Shown: positions 44,227-54,193 of the stretch, in pieces
How the letters are laid out: the number at the start of each line of letters is the position of its first letter
How positions within the stretch are numbered: position 1 is the first letter of the stretch
Source: Nostoc sp. MG11
GTDB lineage: Bacteria > Cyanobacteriota > Cyanobacteriia > Cyanobacteriales > Nostocaceae
Direction of reading: 5' to 3'
DNA length: 64,000 nucleotides
NCBI RefSeq assembly: GCF_014904695.1
Contig: NZ_JACXXN010000005.1
Coordinates: forward strand, 1-64,000
Position numbers and translations under genes: made by a program
The notes under the pieces: generated by a model
What the model was told of the DNA's origin: nothing
The model's input: the letters and a program-made list of their open reading frames with translations, nothing else
Databases searched by the model: none

Positions 44227-46215
44227 ATGATTGTTAAGACACTTCCCCCTAGTTCCCGACCGATTCAGGAAGACAGTCGTGGCGGCACAGACCGCCCAGA
44301 CGAACTGTATGATACTGAAGTAGTTCCACAAAATGGTACACAGACTTTAGTCGTGAGATCGCCAAGACTCTTGGCTACTCAAAATCTCACGACAATAGCC
44401 GAACCTGAGACGCGTTACGATCCCGTAGAGATAAAGGCGTATTACCAAAATAGACCCCTGCAAGTTTTGCGGCGGATTTTCGCAGTTTTGGGGCCAACGC
44501 TCTCCTTAGCTTTTGGACTGTGGTGGGATAGCCGTCGGGGAATTGTCGTCAAAAATGACCGCCGCCGAGCCAATCAGCTACGAGAATTGCTGACACAACT
44601 GGGGCCTGCTTACATCAAGATTGGACAAGCTTTGTCCACTAGACCAGATTTAGTTCCTCCCGTGTACTTGGAAGAACTAACTAGGCTACAAGACCAATTA
44701 CCGCCTTTTCCCAACGAAATAGCTTACCAGTTTATCAAAGAAGAATTAGGAGCGCCTCCAGAAGAAGTTTACGCCGAACTTTCGCCTCAGCCAATTGCGG
44801 CTGCCTCCTTGGGACAAGTCTACAAAGGTAAGTTAAAAACTGGTGAGGAAGTCGCCGTTAAAGTACAACGCCCCGACTTAAGAGAGCGGATCACTATTGA
44901 CTTGTACATCTTGCGCCACCTCGCTGCCTGGGTGCAGAGAAAAGTCAAACGAGTACGGAGTGACTTAGTTGGTATCTTGGATGAATTGGGCGATCGCATC
45001 TTTGAAGAAATGGATTACATCCATGAGGGCGAAAACGCCGAGCGTTTTTTCCAGCTATATGGACATATAAAAGACATATATGTTCCGAAAATATACTGGG
45101 AATACACCAATCGTCGTGTCTTGACGATGGAGTGGATTAACGGCACAAAATTAACCCAGACAGAAGAAATTCGCGCCCAAGGTATAGATGCTCGTTATTT
45201 GATTGAAGTGGGTGTGCAATGTTCCTTGCGCCAGTTGCTAGAACATGGATTTTTCCACGCCGATCCTCACCCTGGTAATTTATTAGCCATGCCTGATGGT
45301 AAATTGGCTTATCTCGACTTTGGGATGATGAGTGAGATTAAACCACCGCAGCGTTATGGTTTAATTGAGGCGATCGTCCACGTCGTTAACCGTGACTTTG
45401 AAGGTCTAGCAAAAGACTACGTTAAGTTAGATTTCTTATCTCCAGAAACAGACTTAACACCAATTATCCCAGCTTTTTCGAGAGTGTTTGCTGATGCTCA
45501 AGGAGCCAGCGTAGCCGAACTCAATATCAAAAGCATCACTGATGAACTATCGGCTTTAATGTATGAGTATCCTTTCCGTGTACCTCCCTACTACGCTTTA
45601 ATTATTCGCTCTCTGGTAACGCTGGAAGGTATCGCCATATATATAGATCCCAACTTTAAAGTCCTTAGTGAAGCTTACCCCTACGTTTCTAAACGCCTGT
45701 TAACCGATCCTGCACCGCAATTAAGAGCATCGCTACAGGATTTGTTGTTTAAAGATGGGAGATTCCGCTGGAATCGTTTGGAAAACTTGTTACGTAATGC
45801 CCGTAATAGCCAAGACTACGACTTAAACTTGGTGTTGAATCAGGGAATAGACTTTTTGGCTTCCGAACGCGGCGCTTTTATTCGTGACAAGCTAGTAGAT
45901 GAATCTGTTAATGGACTCGATGCTTTAGGTAAAAACGTTTTGCATAACTTCACCTATTTGCTGCGGGAACGGGTAGGCTTGACAGCAGTCAACGCAACTC
46001 CTGCGGCGACAGTCGAGCAACAACAAACCTTGGAGCATATTAAACGTATCTTGACTATTCTCCAAGAAACTCGTGGCTTTGACCCAGCACAACTTGCACC
46101 TCAAGTTGCTCAGTTATTGGTAAATCCAGGTGTGCAGCGTTTGGGTCAACAAGTTGCTAGCCGCTTCACGCAAAAAGCTGTAGCAAGGTTAATTCGACAA
46201 TTGTTGGCGGCATAA
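44227..46215 (+). CDS. ABC1/UbiB (AarF) family kinase-like protein
   Basis: A 662-residue protein-kinase-like family member. The ABC1 motifs are clear: AYIKIGQALSTRPDLVPP (KxGQ), QPIAAASLGQVYKG (Ala-rich loop), EMDYIHEGENAERF, FHADPHPGN and YLDFGMMSE; the C-terminal half is helical with a possible membrane stretch. Members regulate isoprenoid quinone and tocopherol metabolism and stress responses in cyanobacteria and plastids. The ATG at 44227 is preferred over a GTG 12 bp upstream. Function of this paralogue cannot be specified. Confidence 0.92.
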   Translation: MIVKTLPPSSRPIQEDSRGGTDRPDELYDTEVVPQNGTQTLVVRSPRLLATQNLTTIAEPETRYDPVEIKAYYQNRPLQVLRRIFAVLGPTLSLAFGLWWDSRRGIVVKNDRRRANQLRELLTQLGPAYIKIGQALSTRPDLVPPVYLEELTRLQDQLPPFPNEIAYQFIKEELGAPPEEVYAELSPQPIAAASLGQVYKGKLKTGEEVAVKVQRPDLRERITIDLYILRHLAAWVQRKVKRVRSDLVGILDELGDRIFEEMDYIHEGENAERFFQLYGHIKDIYVPKIYWEYTNRRVLTMEWINGTKLTQTEEIRAQGIDARYLIEVGVQCSLRQLLEHGFFHADPHPGNLLAMPDGKLAYLDFGMMSEIKPPQRYGLIEAIVHVVNRDFEGLAKDYVKLDFLSPETDLTPIIPAFSRVFADAQGASVAELNIKSITDELSALMYEYPFRVPPYYALIIRSLVTLEGIAIYIDPNFKVLSEAYPYVSKRLLTDPAPQLRASLQDLLFKDGRFRWNRLENLLRNARNSQDYDLNLVLNQGIDFLASERGAFIRDKLVDESVNGLDALGKNVLHNFTYLLRERVGLTAVNATPAATVEQQQTLEHIKRILTILQETRGFDPAQLAPQVAQLLVNPGVQRLGQQVASRFTQKAVARLIRQLLAA

Positions 46216-46246
46216 TAATTCGTCATTCGCAATGACGCTCGTTCCT

Positions 46247-46291
46247 CTCTACGAGATGCTGCGCGTAGCTTGCTTCCCCGTAGGGGTACGC
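46247..46291 (+). repeat. Dispersed 45-nt repeat, copy 1
   Basis: Begins CTCTACGAGATGCTGCGCGT and continues AGCTTGCTTCCCCGTAGGGG; matches the inverse of 54067-54111 at 41 of 45 bases. It sits in an inverted-repeat-rich tail after the ABC1 gene (46216-46370) that also contains GCTACCGCTTCGCTCTAAGC. Confidence 0.85.
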
Positions 46292-46398
46292 TACCGCTTC
46301 GCTCTAAGCGAAGCTATGCCGCAGGCTTTACGTAATTTGTAATTAGGGGTTTTAATTACGAATTATTGGGTGAAAGAGATGCAAGAGCGCTTTTTGCT

Positions 46399-46833
46399 TC
46401 ATGCTTCATCTTTGTGATAACCATTTTTATCGCGTTTTAGGGTTTCCTCTAGGGCTTGAATTTGTTCCCGACGGGCTTCTAATTCCAAGGAACGACGCGC
46501 CAAGTCTTGGTTTTGTAACGTCAGAGATTGTCGCCAATGTTCCGCTCGCTCGGCTTCTTGCTGCAAGAATTCTGGAGTAATGCCGGTCGTGAGGTAATTT
46601 TCTATTAGACCGAGTACCCAGCCGGTAGCGTCTTCTATTCTTTCAATATCGCCTGTAGGGGAAAGTTCTACTAAAACAAGTAATTTCTCACTCATGGTGT
46701 TTCCTTTGCCCAGTAAAATGAAAGCCTCTTCTGGAATTATGACCCAGAAGTTTTCGGCTTCCTGACGCGCCAACAAGCGTAACTGGTGTTGGTCTAAAAA
46801 ATCGTTTTTACGCACCTGGGCTAGATATAGCAT
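46399..46833 (-). CDS. Conserved hypothetical protein with coiled coil
   Basis: A 144-residue soluble protein: a globular first half (MLYLAQVRKNDFLDQHQLRLLA, EAENFWVIIPEEAFILLGKGN), then a long Glu/Arg/Gln-rich helix from about 95 (EFLQQEAERAEHWRQSLTLQ.. EARREQIQALEETL) likely to form a coiled coil. ATG at 46833 is chosen over one 75 bp upstream because it gives an ordinary start. I do not recognise a family; probably restricted to cyanobacteria. Confidence 0.68.
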   Translation of the reverse strand: MLYLAQVRKNDFLDQHQLRLLARQEAENFWVIIPEEAFILLGKGNTMSEKLLVLVELSPTGDIERIEDATGWVLGLIENYLTTGITPEFLQQEAERAEHWRQSLTLQNQDLARRSLELEARREQIQALEETLKRDKNGYHKDEA

Positions 46834-47084
46834 GACAGTCGTGCTCCAATTCAAAATTCGTCTAGGAAAGTTGAGTGAGACAGAAACCGACATCGCCCAA
46901 CTTTCCACAAAATTAAAAAAGATTTTTAATTTATTTTTTGGGGATAGTTAATTTGTAATGGGTAATTGGTAATCAAATTATGAATTATTAATGATGAAGT
47001 ATAAATCTAATTCATAATTCAGCATTTATAGTTCATATTTTTACTTTTACCCATTGCAACTATCCTAAACTACGTAGTCAATGC

Positions 47085-50069
47085 CTACACCAGCCCCTTG
47101 AGGCGATCGCGCAAAATTTCTGCTTGTTTTTCAGCTTCTACTAGAGCGTCCCGCGTTGCTTGCACTACATCAGCAGGTGCTTGTTCAACAAACTTAGGAT
47201 TGCTTAATCTGGCACGTAGCCCGTTAATTTCTGCTTCTACTTTGCTGATGCGTTTTTGCAGTTTGGCACTGACTGCTTCGATATCTACCACACCAGCCAG
47301 GGGAATTAGCACTTGGATTGTACCAATTACACCAGCGATCACATTTTCCGGTTCTTGTAGTTGTTGTGATTCTGTCTGTGGGAAGAACTGTCTCCAGAAC
47401 TTTTGTCTAGCTTCTGTACTCAATAAATTTTGGCTTACAAACCAAGCTGTGTAACCAAAACCAATTATTTCAAAGAAAGTTCCTACAACAGGAATATCAT
47501 CAATTGCATTCCCCGCAGCTAAGCCCAACCTAGCAAAGACAATCCCCACAATAATCAAGCCAATTGTCTTCAAACCCTTCTGAGGTTTTTTAGCAGCAAC
47601 CGTTTGACTCTGTGGTTCGGCGGTAATGGTTAAAGTCTCGACCTTAGCCAAATCTTTAATGTAAGATTGTCCCGCTGTAAGGATTTGCTGTTCTTTTTCG
47701 CTTGCAGTTTGCAAATTTGCTGTCACTTTTACCCCTGGCTTGATATCCGCCTCAGCTCGTAAGTTCCGAATTGTGCGGATAGTACCAATCAGCAATTCAA
47801 ACTGTTCTTCTAGCGCTATATTAATTATGTTTGCATCTATCTGGGGATAGATTTGCAATGGTAAAGTTTGCTGAGCATCTGCTGGTTGTTGAGTGAGAGT
47901 CTGCCAAATTTCTTCGGTAATGTGCGGCATAAAGGGATGAAGTAGTTTCAAAATCCCTTCCAGCACGTAGGCGAGGGTTTGCTGTGCTGCCTTTCGGGAT
48001 GCGGGATCTGCATCGTTTTGGAGGCGAGATTTAACAAGTTCAATATACTGGTCGCAGAAATCACCCCAAATAAATTCGTACAATCCCTTGGCTGCTTCCC
48101 CTAGACCGTAGTTGTCAATGTAATTAGTGGTTTGCTTAACAACTTGATGATACCGCGAGAGAATCCAGCGATCGCTCAATTCGTTGCTGAATGGTTGACC
48201 CAATTGTTGTGGCGTCTGTCCATCCAAATTCATCATCACAAAGCGGGCGGCATTCCACAACTTATTAGCAAAGTTACGGGACGCTTCCACTGAAGATGAT
48301 TCATCCTTTTTGCGATCATACTCCAACCGGATATCTTGACCTGCGCCAGCTACTTCTCTAATTAGGGTGTAGCGCAGGGCATCAGTACCATATTTGTCAA
48401 TCAATAACAGCGGGTCAATGCCATTACCTTTGGTTTTAGACATCTTCTGACCTTTTTCATCCAACACCAAGCCGTGGATGTAAACTGTTTGGAAAGGCAT
48501 TTCACCCGTAAAATGCCCACCCATCATCGTCATTCTGGCAACCCAGAAAAAGATGATGTCAAAGCCTGTTACCAAGGTAGTGGTGGGGTAGTAAGTCGCT
48601 AAATCTTGAGTTTGTTCCGGCCAGCCCAAAGTCGAAAACGGCCAGAGTCCAGAAGAAAACCAGGTATCTAGCACATCTGGATCTTGTTCTAACTTGACAT
48701 TTTCCCCAAAATGTGATTTGGCTTTTTCCCAAGCTTCAGCTTCATTTTGCGCTACGACAAACGGTGTGTTATCGGTAATTTGCCCACCCGTTTCACTCAC
48801 AGCATACCAAGCAGGGATTTGGTGTCCCCACCACAGTTGGCGAGAGATACACCAATCTTTGAGTTTTACCAGCCAATCACGATAGACCTTTGTCCAGCGC
48901 TGGGGGACAAACTCTGGAGAATTTTTCTGGTCGAGGAATTCTAGAGTTTTGTCAGCTAGGGGGCGAATTTTGACAAACCACTGAGTAGAAAGGAGGGGTT
49001 CAATGGGTACTTTACCGCGATCGCTATGAGGAACGCTATGCTTATAATCTTCTATCTTCACCAAAAAGCCATCTGTTTCTAGGCGAGAAACCACATTCTT
49101 TCTAGCAACAAAGCGGTCTTGTCCTTGAAACTCCTGAGCATTTTCGTTGAGCGTGCCGTCTTTATTCATAATATTGATCAACGGCAGATTGTGACGCTTA
49201 CCCATTTCAAAATCGTTGAGGTCATGGGCAGGTGTCACCTTCACGCAACCTGTGCCGAAAGTGGGGTCAACAAATTCATCGCCAATGATGGGAATTTCTC
49301 GGTGTAAAATTGGCAGAGTTACAGTTTTGCCAATTAGGTGTTTGTAGCGATCGTCATTGGGATTAACTGCCACCCCAGTATCGCCCAGCATTGTTTCTGG
49401 TCGAGTTGTCGCCACCTCCACATAGCCAGAACCGTCCGTTAGGGGATAGCGGAAGTGCCAAAGATTACCATTGACCTCTTGTGTTTCCACCTCCACATCA
49501 GACACAGCCGACTGAGTAGCCGGACACCAGTTAACCAAATACTCACCACGATAAATTAAGCCTTCTTCATAAAGGCGAGCAAATGCTTCTACAACAGCTT
49601 TGGATAAACCCTCATCTAGGGTAAACCTCTCCCGTGACCAGTCTACCGATACGCCCAAGCGTCGCAGCTGATTAAGAATAGTTCCCTCAGACTCCGCCTT
49701 CCACTGCCAAGCACGTTCTAGGAATTTCTCGCGTCCTAACTCGCTACGAGTTTTCCCCTCTTTCTTGAGTTGCCTTTCCAGCATCGTATGCACAGCAATA
49801 CTGGCGTGGTCAGTTCCGGGCAGCCACAGGGTATTACACCCCTGCATCCGGTGGTAGCGTACGAGGGTATCAATCAACGCACTCTCAAAAGCGTGACCCA
49901 TGTGCAAACTGCCAGTGACATTAGGCGGTGGAATGACGATGCAATACGGTTCACCACCTTTGTTGGGGTCAGCTTTGTAAACTTGGTTTTCTTCCCAGAA
50001 TTTTTGCCATTTGGCTTCTGTGGAAAAGGGGTCGTAGAGGCTGGGGAGATTGGGGATATTTGCGGACAT
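47085..50069 (-). CDS. valS: Valyl-tRNA synthetase with CAAD membrane insert
   Basis: A 994-residue class I synthetase. The HIGH motif (SLHMGHA, about residue 55) and the KMSKS motif (QKMSKTKGN) are intact, as are editing-domain blocks ([17 protein letters not shown]). Near the C-terminus a CAAD domain with two membrane helices (about 830-900; [31 protein letters not shown]) interrupts the coiled-coil arm, which resumes and ends in GLV. CAAD tethers such synthetases to thylakoids in some filamentous cyanobacteria. ATG at 50069 gives [15 protein letters not shown], preferred over one 9 bp upstream. Confidence 0.96.
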   Translation of the reverse strand: MSANIPNLPSLYDPFSTEAKWQKFWEENQVYKADPNKGGEPYCIVIPPPNVTGSLHMGHAFESALIDTLVRYHRMQGCNTLWLPGTDHASIAVHTMLERQLKKEGKTRSELGREKFLERAWQWKAESEGTILNQLRRLGVSVDWSRERFTLDEGLSKAVVEAFARLYEEGLIYRGEYLVNWCPATQSAVSDVEVETQEVNGNLWHFRYPLTDGSGYVEVATTRPETMLGDTGVAVNPNDDRYKHLIGKTVTLPILHREIPIIGDEFVDPTFGTGCVKVTPAHDLNDFEMGKRHNLPLINIMNKDGTLNENAQEFQGQDRFVARKNVVSRLETDGFLVKIEDYKHSVPHSDRGKVPIEPLLSTQWFVKIRPLADKTLEFLDQKNSPEFVPQRWTKVYRDWLVKLKDWCISRQLWWGHQIPAWYAVSETGGQITDNTPFVVAQNEAEAWEKAKSHFGENVKLEQDPDVLDTWFSSGLWPFSTLGWPEQTQDLATYYPTTTLVTGFDIIFFWVARMTMMGGHFTGEMPFQTVYIHGLVLDEKGQKMSKTKGNGIDPLLLIDKYGTDALRYTLIREVAGAGQDIRLEYDRKKDESSSVEASRNFANKLWNAARFVMMNLDGQTPQQLGQPFSNELSDRWILSRYHQVVKQTTNYIDNYGLGEAAKGLYEFIWGDFCDQYIELVKSRLQNDADPASRKAAQQTLAYVLEGILKLLHPFMPHITEEIWQTLTQQPADAQQTLPLQIYPQIDANIINIALEEQFELLIGTIRTIRNLRAEADIKPGVKVTANLQTASEKEQQILTAGQSYIKDLAKVETLTITAEPQSQTVAAKKPQKGLKTIGLIIVGIVFARLGLAAGNAIDDIPVVGTFFEIIGFGYTAWFVSQNLLSTEARQKFWRQFFPQTESQQLQEPENVIAGVIGTIQVLIPLAGVVDIEAVSAKLQKRISKVEAEINGLRARLSNPKFVEQAPADVVQATRDALVEAEKQAEILRDRLKGLV

Positions 50070-50207
50070 GCGGGGCAAACTAACTATGGAAGGACTCTAA
50101 TAAATTTTGCCACAGGGTTGGAGAGGGTTTGATGGGAACGAACCGCAGAGGCGCAGCGTTTCGCAGAAAATGACGCAAAGTACACAAAGGAAGAGGAGGA
50201 AGGTAAG

Positions 50208-50597
50208 ATGAGGCAACCAAGTGTTCAACTAGAAAACTTGGCTTATGGGGTGATTGGGGCGGCGATTGAGGTACATCAAGTACTAGGGGCTGGGTTTTTG
50301 GAGGAAGTGTATCACAAGGCGCTTAGAGAAGAATTTCTGATGCGCGAGATACCTCATAAGTTTGAGCATCGAGTACAAGTACACTACAAAGGTCGTCCCC
50401 TAGGTGAAGGCAAATTAGATTTTTTGGTTGGAAACTCTCTAATTATTGAATTAAAAGCTGTGCAAAATTTAATTCCCATTCATGAAGCTCAAGTCCTCTC
50501 CTACCTTAAAATGACTCATTACTCCCTAGCCCTCCTCATCAACTTTAACGTCCCCCTCCTCAAAGACGGCATCAAACGTATTATCCTCTCTTCTTAA
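50208..50597 (+). CDS. GxxExxY family protein
   Basis: A 129-residue small protein of the GxxExxY family, which is common in repeat-rich bacterial genomes. The family motif is GAGFLEEVYHKAL, and the rest ([39 protein letters not shown]) resembles a PD-(D/E)XK nuclease core. Function is unknown. The upstream spacer (50140-50170) has GAACCGCAGAGGCGCAGC-type sequence and the downstream one (50605-50635) the inverse CTTTGCGTCCTTTGCGGTTCG, so the gene is flanked by inverted short repeats. Confidence 0.9.
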   Translation: MRQPSVQLENLAYGVIGAAIEVHQVLGAGFLEEVYHKALREEFLMREIPHKFEHRVQVHYKGRPLGEGKLDFLVGNSLIIELKAVQNLIPIHEAQVLSYLKMTHYSLALLINFNVPLLKDGIKRIILSS

Positions 50598-50643
50598 TCT
50601 TCTTTGCGCCCTTTGCGTCCTTTGCGGTTCGTTTACCCAATCT

Positions 50644-51909
50644 ATGCAAAACCAAACAACCTCTCCTTTTACTTTCATCCCCACCCTATACTTCGCCTCC
50701 GGCATACCCTACGTCATCATCAACACAGTTTCCGTTATCTTCTACAAAAAACTAGGAATAGATAACACTCAAATCGCCTTATGGACAAGTTTCCTCTACC
50801 TACCCTGGGTCATCAAAATGTTTTGGGGCCCAATTGTCGATATCTACTCTACCAAACGCAAATGGATACTTTATACCCAATTTGCCACATTCTGCTGTTT
50901 AGGTTTAGTAGCTTTCTGCTTACAACTACCAAATTTCTTTTTCATCTCCCTCACAGCATTGACAATAGGAGCATTTATTTCCGCAACTTATGATATTGCC
51001 ACAGATGGCTTTTACCTACTAGCTTTAAACCCAGAACAACAAGCCTTCTTTGTTGGTATTCGCTCACTTTTTTACAGACTTGCTGTTATCTTTGGCTCTG
51101 GAATTTTAGTAGTCTTAGCTGGTCAGCTTGAGGTATCTCTCAACAACATTCCTTTAAGCTGGACTCTAGCTATTGGCTTCTCATCTTTAATTTTAGCAAT
51201 ACTTTTTGTCTTCCACCGCCTAATCTTACCTTTACCTGAATTAGATCACCAAAGGCAATCACAAATTACAGAAAAGATACCATTTTGGTCAATTATTACT
51301 TCATATTTTACTCAGCCTAAAATTACAGCTATCCTAGCATTCATCTTGCTCTACCGGCTTGGCGAAGCAATGCTTGTCAAGATGGCCTCTCTATTTTTAT
51401 TGGACAAACCAGAAGTAGGTGGCTTAGGTCTATCAACATCAGATGTTGGATTAGTTTACGGAACATTTGGAGTACTTTCCTTAATTTGCGGCGGTATTTT
51501 AGGAGGATTGCTGATTTCTAAATATGGGTTAAAAAAATGTCTATTCCCTATGGCTTTAGCGTTAAATTTACCTAACGTGTTCTATGTATATATGGCTTAC
51601 ACAAAACCGTCACTTACATTAGTGTATCCTTTGGTTTCTTTAGAGCAATTTGGATATGGTTTTGGGTTTACAGCTTTTAGTGTTTATTTAATGTATATTT
51701 GCCACGGCGAATATAAAACTTCTCATTTTGCTATATCTACTGGCATCATGGCTTTAGGTATGATGCTTCCAGGATTAGTTAGTGGTTATCTGCAAAAAGC
51801 ACTTGGATACCCATTATTTTTTGTCTTAGTCTGTTTACTCACTATTCCTGGTATGATTGCTCTCTTTTTTATTCCTTTAAAAGAAGAATCGAAGTATCAA
51901 AATAATTAA
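50644..51909 (+). CDS. AmpG-like major facilitator permease
   Basis: A 421-residue MFS transporter with about 12 membrane helices. The opening YFASGIPYVIINTVSVIFYKKLGID and SFLYLPWVIKMFWGPIVDIYSTKRKW match the AmpG/BT1-like permease pattern. AmpG imports N-acetylglucosaminyl anhydromuropeptides for cell-wall recycling. The N-acetylglucosamine kinase gene starts 14 bp after this one, which strengthens that reading, but substrate specificity is inferred. Downstream of the GxxExxY gene by 46 bp. Confidence 0.8.
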   Translation: MQNQTTSPFTFIPTLYFASGIPYVIINTVSVIFYKKLGIDNTQIALWTSFLYLPWVIKMFWGPIVDIYSTKRKWILYTQFATFCCLGLVAFCLQLPNFFFISLTALTIGAFISATYDIATDGFYLLALNPEQQAFFVGIRSLFYRLAVIFGSGILVVLAGQLEVSLNNIPLSWTLAIGFSSLILAILFVFHRLILPLPELDHQRQSQITEKIPFWSIITSYFTQPKITAILAFILLYRLGEAMLVKMASLFLLDKPEVGGLGLSTSDVGLVYGTFGVLSLICGGILGGLLISKYGLKKCLFPMALALNLPNVFYVYMAYTKPSLTLVYPLVSLEQFGYGFGFTAFSVYLMYICHGEYKTSHFAISTGIMALGMMLPGLVSGYLQKALGYPLFFVLVCLLTIPGMIALFFIPLKEESKYQNN

Positions 51910-51923
51910 TATTAATCCAGTTT

Positions 51924-52886
51924 ATGAGTTATGTTTTGGGAATAGATGGCGGCGGTAGTAAGACTGTTTGCGTGTTGATGGATGATTTGCATAAGATACT
52001 AGGTCGCGGTGAAGCAGGCCCATCTAATTATCAGAGTATAGGCATTAAAGCAACTTTACAATCAATTGAATCTGCTATTTATTCTGCTGTAAATCAGGCA
52101 GTAGAAATTACAAAATTTATAAGAGTTGAAGCGATATGCTTAGGTTTAGCAGGTGTAAGCCGTGTAGCAGATATCGAAGTAGCAAAAGGTTTAGTTCAAC
52201 AGTTACAAAATAGCAAAATTTTGCCTATGATCTGGGCATTAAAACCATCTAATATTGTTATTTGTAACGATGCCTTGATTGCTTTAGTGGGTGGAATTGG
52301 TCATGATGTGGGAATTGTAGTTGCCGTAGGCACTGGTTCGATAGTTCTCGGACGAAATCATCAGGGGAATACCAAGCGAGTTGGCGGCTGGGGGTATATT
52401 TTAGGAGATGAAGGTAGTGCCTATAAAATTGCTGTTGCTGGTATGCAAGCAGCATTAAAAGCTCATGACGGGCGTGAGATACCAACTAATTTGATAGAAG
52501 TTTTTAAACAGTATCTTGGTTTGAAGAATATTGAAGATTTAATAGAAGTAATATATCGGCGGGGATGGGGAGTTAAACAGATAGCTGCCTTAGCACCAAT
52601 TATAGATTTTGCCGCAGCGGAAGGAGATGAATCAGCTAATAAAATTATTGATGATGCCGTGCAAGATTTGGTAAAAGCGACTTCTACAGTAATTGATACT
52701 ATTTTTATTTATGACTCAGCATTAGAAGTAGTCACAACTGGAAGTGTATGGAAGGGAAGATCCAAGATACATGAGAGATTTGCAGCATTTCTTATTAAGA
52801 AGTTTCCTGATGTAAAAGTGATTTTTCCGAGGTATGAACCTGCTTATGGTGCTGGTTTATTGGCGTTGCATAGGCTAGTGGAGTAA
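51924..52886 (+). CDS. N-acetylglucosamine kinase, BadF/BcrD family
   Basis: A 320-residue ASKHA-fold kinase. The phosphate loop is VLGIDGGGSKTVCVLMD, the glycine-rich adenosine region VVAVGTGSIVLG, and the sugar-side block GGWGYILGDEGSAYKIAVAGMQAAL is the hallmark of bacterial GlcNAc kinases. It phosphorylates GlcNAc (or a related amino sugar) at C6. Its start is 14 bp after the stop of the AmpG-like permease, so together they probably recycle cell-wall sugars. Ribosome-binding sequence is weak. Confidence 0.85.
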   Translation: MSYVLGIDGGGSKTVCVLMDDLHKILGRGEAGPSNYQSIGIKATLQSIESAIYSAVNQAVEITKFIRVEAICLGLAGVSRVADIEVAKGLVQQLQNSKILPMIWALKPSNIVICNDALIALVGGIGHDVGIVVAVGTGSIVLGRNHQGNTKRVGGWGYILGDEGSAYKIAVAGMQAALKAHDGREIPTNLIEVFKQYLGLKNIEDLIEVIYRRGWGVKQIAALAPIIDFAAAEGDESANKIIDDAVQDLVKATSTVIDTIFIYDSALEVVTTGSVWKGRSKIHERFAAFLIKKFPDVKVIFPRYEPAYGAGLLALHRLVE

Positions 52887-53024
52887 GGAAAATGAGAAAG
52901 CGATGTCTGACAACAAACCCCCAAATAAAAAAATTTACGTATAATACTTTGACTGAGCAGTCAAGACTTTATACTTAGATGTAACTGCGATCGCACTTGC
53001 TTGATTACTGCTAAAATTTGCAGA

Positions 53025-53963
53025 ATGCGAGAACTTTATCCAGCGCTCAAACCTTATTTAGAAGATAGTTTACAGGTTTCCGACCTTCATACTATCCATT
53101 TTGAAGAGTCTGGCAACCCATTAGGCCAGCCAATCGTTTTACTGCATGGTGGCCCCGGTGGTGGATGTCCACCCTTTTATCGACAATATTTTCACCCAGA
53201 AAAATGGCGGTTAGTCATGTTTGATCAACGTGGTTGTGGTCAAAGTACACCCCATGCTGAACTACGAGAAAACACCACTTGGGATTTAGTAAATGATATT
53301 GAAAAACTGCGCGAACATTTAGATATAGAAAAGTGGGTCGTCTTCGGTGGCAGTTGGGGCAGCACTTTATCATTAGCCTATAGTCAAACCCATCCCTCTC
53401 GATGCGCGGGATTAATTCTTCGTGGCATCTTTATGCTGAGACAAAAAGAGTTGCGATGGTTCTATCAAGAAGGTGCTAGCTATATTTTTCCTGAAGCCTG
53501 GGAAGAATATTTAAAACCAATTCCCATTGCTGAGCGGGATGATTTGATTACTGCATATTACAAACACTTAACCAGTCCAGATTTAGAAATTCAATTGGCA
53601 GCAGCACGTGCTTGGTCAATTTGGGAAGCTAGTACAAGTAGACTTTTTTTAGATCCAGATCTCATGCAAAAGTTTGGTGAGAGTGAATTTGCCTCAGCTT
53701 TTGCGCGAATTGAATGCCATTATTTTATTAACAAGGGATTTTTTGAAACAGAAAATCAATTACTTTTAAATATCGACCGCATCCGCCATATTCCTGCTGT
53801 AATTGTTCAGGGACGTTATGATGTAGTTTGTCCGATGATATCAGCTTGGGAATTACATCGCGTTTGGCCGGAAGCAGAATTTATTGTAGTTCCTGATGCC
53901 GGACATTCCATGAGTGAACCAGGAATTACTAGTGCCTTAATTGAGGCAACTGATAACTTTTAA
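53025..53963 (+). CDS. pip: Prolyl aminopeptidase
   Basis: A 312-residue alpha/beta-hydrolase of peptidase family S33. The oxyanion block HGGPGGGCPP, the nucleophile elbow GGSWGSTLSLAY, and the catalytic His in PDAGHSMSEPG are all present, with DQRGCGQS and ALRAARAWSIWEAS as further family marks. It removes N-terminal Pro residues in the cytosol. ATG at 53025 gives MRELYPALKPYLED, the conserved start. An unrelated GCGATCGC lies just upstream. Confidence 0.94.
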   Translation: MRELYPALKPYLEDSLQVSDLHTIHFEESGNPLGQPIVLLHGGPGGGCPPFYRQYFHPEKWRLVMFDQRGCGQSTPHAELRENTTWDLVNDIEKLREHLDIEKWVVFGGSWGSTLSLAYSQTHPSRCAGLILRGIFMLRQKELRWFYQEGASYIFPEAWEEYLKPIPIAERDDLITAYYKHLTSPDLEIQLAAARAWSIWEASTSRLFLDPDLMQKFGESEFASAFARIECHYFINKGFFETENQLLLNIDRIRHIPAVIVQGRYDVVCPMISAWELHRVWPEAEFIVVPDAGHSMSEPGITSALIEATDNF

Positions 53964-53984
53964 CTCCTAGTTTGGAAAGTGCTG

Positions 53985-54181
53985 AGTCAAGAGTCAAGGG
54001 TCAAGGGTCATTAATTATTCTCTCCCTCTGCTCCCCCTGCTCCGGTTGTTGAGCGGCTTGTCCTGAGCGTACTCCTACGGGGAAGCAAGCTAGGCGTAGC
54101 GTCTCGTAGAGAAGCCAGCCGTTGGTGTTGGCAAAGCCTCTCGTAGAGAAGCCTCCCATAGGGAAGGAAGTCGAAACACTG
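53985..54181. repeat. Composite repeat-rich intergenic stretch
   Basis: It holds degenerate heptamers AGTCAAG/GGTCAAG (53985-54012), a C/T-rich tract (CTCCCTCTGCTCCCCCTGCT), the second copy of the 45-nt repeat (54067-54111), and CTCTCGTAGAGAAGCCTCCC. No gene is present in this 230-bp gap. Confidence 0.8.
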
Positions 54182-54193
54182 CTTCCCTGTCTC

